From: Bradyrhizobium stylosanthis
Lineage (GTDB): Bacteria; Pseudomonadota; Alphaproteobacteria; Rhizobiales; Xanthobacteraceae
NCBI RefSeq assembly: GCF_001641335.1
Contig: NZ_LVEM01000001.1
Location: 420,709 to 484,708, forward strand
Reading direction: 5' to 3'
Length of the DNA: 64,000 nucleotides
Shown here in pieces: positions 61,487 to 64,000 of the stretch. How positions within the stretch are numbered: position 1 is the stretch's first letter; every line of letters begins with the position of its first letter. A program made the translations under genes and the position numbers. Below the pieces are notes generated by a model that had not been told where the DNA came from, did not search any database, and was given only the letters and a program-made list of their open reading frames with translations.

Positions 61487-63520
61487 ATGGCGTCCAAGCC
61501 CCTCCCGCCCGACAAACAGAAGCTCGCCGCGGAAGAAGCGGCCGAGCTCGAAGACAAGCTCACCCCCGCCAAGCCGGACCTCGAAGACGACGAGGCCGAC
61601 GACGACGAGGAGGATGACGAGCTGGAGCTTGATGACGACGATGAGGACGAGGACCTCGTCGTCTTTACCGCGCGCGAGGCCGCCGGCGCACTCGCGACCA
61701 TCCTGGGTTTCGTCAAACCCGTCCTCGCCAATTACAAGCGGATGCTGTCGTTCGTGGCGTTCGGCGTCATCGTCGAGACGCTGTTCAACGTCATCATGCC
61801 GCTCAGCCTGAAGTACCTGATCGACGACGCGCTCGGCGAGGAGGACTTCCAGGCGCTGTACAAGATCCTCGGCGTGCTCGCGGTCGCCGGCATCTTCACC
61901 TCGATCGTCGCTGTCTGGTACGAGCGCTGGGATGCGAGGCTGGCCGCCTGCGTCATCTCCGACGTTCGCAAGCGCCTGTTCGAGCACGTCCAGAACCTGC
62001 CGGCGTCCTATTTCGGTCGCACCAAGCGCGGCGAGATCCTGTCGCGCTTCTCGGTCGACCTCTCGGCGTTCGAAGGCTCGGTCAAGACCTTCGCCAACAG
62101 CGCGGCGCTGCCGTTCCTGGAATTGATCGCCGGCATCATCCTGATGATATTCCTGAACTGGCAGCTCGCCGCGGTCGCGCTGCTGGTGTTCCCAATCACG
62201 CTGATCGGCCCGCGCATCCTCACCCCGAAGGCGGTGCAGGCCAATTACGAGCAGAAGCAGAACGAAGCCGCGCTGCTCGGCATGGTGCAGGAGAACATCG
62301 GCGCGCAGGCCGTGATCAAGGCGTTCAGCCTGCAGCGCAAGATGTTCGGCTTCTTCACCTTCCGCAACGACGAGACCCGCAACAAGATCGCCTCGGCCGC
62401 GTTCCTGTCGACCATGGTGGAGCGGACGGTCACGATCTCGGTCCTGATGCTGCATTTGGTGGTGCTCGCGATCGGCGCGTATCTGGCGACCAAGGGCCAG
62501 ATCACGATCGGCACCTTCGTCACCTTCGAGAGCGCGTTCTGGGAAGTCTCCTACAACATCGCCCACGTGATGCATTTCATCCCGGTGTCGATCTCCTCGG
62601 CCGCCGCGATCCGCCACATCCAGGAGCTGCTCGACGAGCCGACACGCGGCGCCGATCGCCCCGGCGCACCCGACCTGCCGCGCATCACCCACGACATCAC
62701 GTTCGATCGCGTGACGTTCCAGTACGAGGGCAGCCAGACACCGGTGTTGGACAATCTCAGCCTCAAGCTGAACGTCGGCAAGAGCATCGCCATCGTCGGC
62801 CCCTCGGGCTCGGGCAAGAGCACGCTGCTCAACCTGATCCTGCGGCTCTACGTGCCCGACGAGGGGCGCGTCACCATCGACGGTGTCGACGTCCGCAAGG
62901 TGACGCTGGATTCGCTGCGGCGGAGCATGGCCGTGGTGTTCCAGGAGAACATGCTGTTCAACATGTCGATCCGCGAGAACATCCGGCTCGGCAAGGAAGG
63001 CGCGACCGACGCGGAGGTGGAGGAGGCGGCCAAGAAGGCCGAGATCCACCGCTACATCATGAGCCTGCCGCAGCGTTACGACACGCCGGTCGGCGAACGC
63101 GGCGACACGCTCTCGGGCGGCCAGCGCCAGCGCATCGCGATCGCGCGTGCGATCATCCGCAATCCCTCGGTTCTGCTGCTGGATGAAGCCACCTCGGCGC
63201 TGGACCAGACCACGGAAGCCGCGATCAACCGAACGCTGCTAAAGGTCGCCAAGGGCCGCACCATGATCTGGTCCACCCACCGCCTGACCTCAGTGGTCGA
63301 GATGGACGAGATCATCGTGATCTCGGGGGGCAGGGCGATCGAGCGCGGCTCGCATGCCGAGCTGCTCGCCCTGAACGGCACCTATCGCAAGCTGTGGAAC
63401 GACCAGATCCACCAGCCGCACGGCGCGGCGGCTCAGGCCGACGACGACAGCGACGATGCCGACGAGGACGAAGACGACCTCGAGGATGATGAGGACGAGG
63501 ACGACGACGAGGAGGAGTGA
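61487..63520 (+). CDS. ABC exporter (fused membrane and ATPase domains) with acidic tails at both ends
   Basis: 677 residues from the ATG at 61487. An Asp/Glu-rich N-terminal stretch (about 20-55) precedes a six-segment type IV exporter domain (about 80-370) and one ATPase domain: Walker A GPSGSGKST at 438-446, LSGGQRQR near 542, Walker B LLLDEATSALD near 562. A second acidic tail occupies about 648-677. It should act as a homodimer, exporting a lipid or small molecule across the inner membrane. The tails are odd for the family; calcium or metal binding or a cytosolic interaction is possible. The cargo is unknown. Confidence 0.88.
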   Translation: MASKPLPPDKQKLAAEEAAELEDKLTPAKPDLEDDEADDDEEDDELELDDDDEDEDLVVFTAREAAGALATILGFVKPVLANYKRMLSFVAFGVIVETLFNVIMPLSLKYLIDDALGEEDFQALYKILGVLAVAGIFTSIVAVWYERWDARLAACVISDVRKRLFEHVQNLPASYFGRTKRGEILSRFSVDLSAFEGSVKTFANSAALPFLELIAGIILMIFLNWQLAAVALLVFPITLIGPRILTPKAVQANYEQKQNEAALLGMVQENIGAQAVIKAFSLQRKMFGFFTFRNDETRNKIASAAFLSTMVERTVTISVLMLHLVVLAIGAYLATKGQITIGTFVTFESAFWEVSYNIAHVMHFIPVSISSAAAIRHIQELLDEPTRGADRPGAPDLPRITHDITFDRVTFQYEGSQTPVLDNLSLKLNVGKSIAIVGPSGSGKSTLLNLILRLYVPDEGRVTIDGVDVRKVTLDSLRRSMAVVFQENMLFNMSIRENIRLGKEGATDAEVEEAAKKAEIHRYIMSLPQRYDTPVGERGDTLSGGQRQRIAIARAIIRNPSVLLLDEATSALDQTTEAAINRTLLKVAKGRTMIWSTHRLTSVVEMDEIIVISGGRAIERGSHAELLALNGTYRKLWNDQIHQPHGAAAQADDDSDDADEDEDDLEDDEDEDDDEEE

Positions 63521-64000
63521 CCGAGGAAGTTCGGCTCCAGGTCGAAAGCGCCTCCAAGCGGTCTCAACCATCCCTGAACCGACCAGGCGATGAAGCGTGC
63601 CCAGCGCTGCGCCGTCCAGTAAGGGCTCGTCCCGGTCGTAACCGAGCGGAAGTCGAACGCCTTCGCCGCCGACCATTCGTCGCAGGCCCGCTTGACCGGA
63701 TCGGCGTAGAACGCGGCGATCTTGGCTGCGTCCATCCCGTCCGAGGACAGCCATTGCGGGATGTAGACGTTGCAGAGCCGCTCGACGTCGGTGAAGACCT
63801 TGTCGCAGCCGGTGCCGGCGACGGGGCAGGAGGTCGAGAAGGCATCGCCCACCAGCACGAGGCCCGGCTGGCCGCTCGCCTCGTTCACATAGAGATCGAC
63901 CGGGCGAATCTTCAGCTCGCCGGGAATGTCGAACGGGCCGGTGATGCGCTTGAGCCGGGGCAGGGCGGCATGCAGCGTCTCGGCCGGGGCGCGGCGCAGC
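63433..64000 (-). CDS. FAD-dependent monooxygenase/halogenase-like protein, 5' end cut by window
   Basis: About 189 C-terminal codons are visible; the N-terminus lies beyond the right edge. LVLVGDAFSTSCPVAGTGCD is the GD motif that closes over FAD in group A monooxygenases, reductases and flavin halogenases, and YIPQWLSSDGMDAAKI follows. The last 30 codons are almost all Ser because the frame overlaps the acidic tail of the ABC exporter gene on the other strand by 88 bases. The exact subfamily is uncertain. With the two preceding genes it could form a small biosynthetic locus. Confidence 0.8.
   Translation of the reverse strand, partial: LRRAPAETLHAALPRLKRITGPFDIPGELKIRPVDLYVNEASGQPGLVLVGDAFSTSCPVAGTGCDKVFTDVERLCNVYIPQWLSSDGMDAAKIAAFYADPVKRACDEWSAAKAFDFRSVTTGTSPYWTAQRWARFIAWSVQGWLRPLGGAFDLEPNFLGHSSSSSSSSSSSSRSSSSSSASSLSSSA

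Overview
This window is a chromosomal segment from a high-GC alphaproteobacterium, most likely Bradyrhizobium or a close Nitrobacteraceae relative. The evidence is the protein content and codon use, the alphaproteobacterial secE-nusG-rplK-rplA-rplJ-rplL-rpoB-rpoC core, and dense bradyrhizobial-type intergenic palindromes in the left third.

Left part (1-18.5 kb): an accessory catabolic region. It starts with a truncated ABC substrate-binding protein. A carboxylate/beta-keto acid set follows: MHS-type MFS carrier, two BKACE beta-keto acid cleavage enzymes, a second MFS carrier, a CaiB-type CoA transferase, a small unknown protein and a RidA protein. Next is a lipid or hydroxy-acid module: TetR regulator, acyl-CoA dehydrogenase, APH-like kinase, two SDRs, a histidine phosphatase and a serine hydrolase, with an ArgE-type deacetylase between. 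Its intergenic spaces are filled with several palindromic repeat families and one longer multicopy-type repeat.

Middle part (18.6-43.8 kb): a tRNA-Trp gene is followed by about 25 kb of surface-glycan genes, and only then by secE. One long, mostly overlapping minus-strand operon runs from about 40.3 kb down to 28.5 kb. It encodes two NAD sugar epimerases, a nucleotidyltransferase-sugar kinase fusion with domains in reverse order to HldE, a HAD phosphatase, an APH-like kinase, a split transketolase, two DegT aminotransferases, a 2OG-Fe(II) oxygenase, a small 'sporadic carbohydrate cluster' protein, a methyltransferase and a WbuC cupin. Divergent to it lie a GmhA-like isomerase, a flippase-like membrane protein and a zinc-type C-methyltransferase. 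Further genes (more methyltransferases, a Gfo/Idh/MocA oxidoreductase, two large polytopic membrane proteins, a GT2 glycosyltransferase, and two paralogous small membrane proteins) lie toward the tRNA. Together they look like a pathway for an unusual, possibly heptose-derived, amino and methylated sugar plus its assembly. The product is unknown, and this is the best candidate for an undescribed system here.

Right part (43.8-59.2 kb): the transcription/translation core. A good promoter precedes secE-nusG, then rplK-rplA. The series is interrupted by a 2-hydroxyacid dehydrogenase and an opposite-strand membrane protein before rplJ-rplL, rpoB and rpoC, ending at a clear terminator. Far right (59.3-64 kb): an FAD oxidoreductase-methyltransferase fusion, an ABC exporter with acidic tails at both ends, and a truncated FAD monooxygenase/halogenase-like gene. 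The last gene's 3' end overlaps the exporter gene tail-to-tail and converts its Asp/Glu tail into a poly-Ser tail on the other strand.
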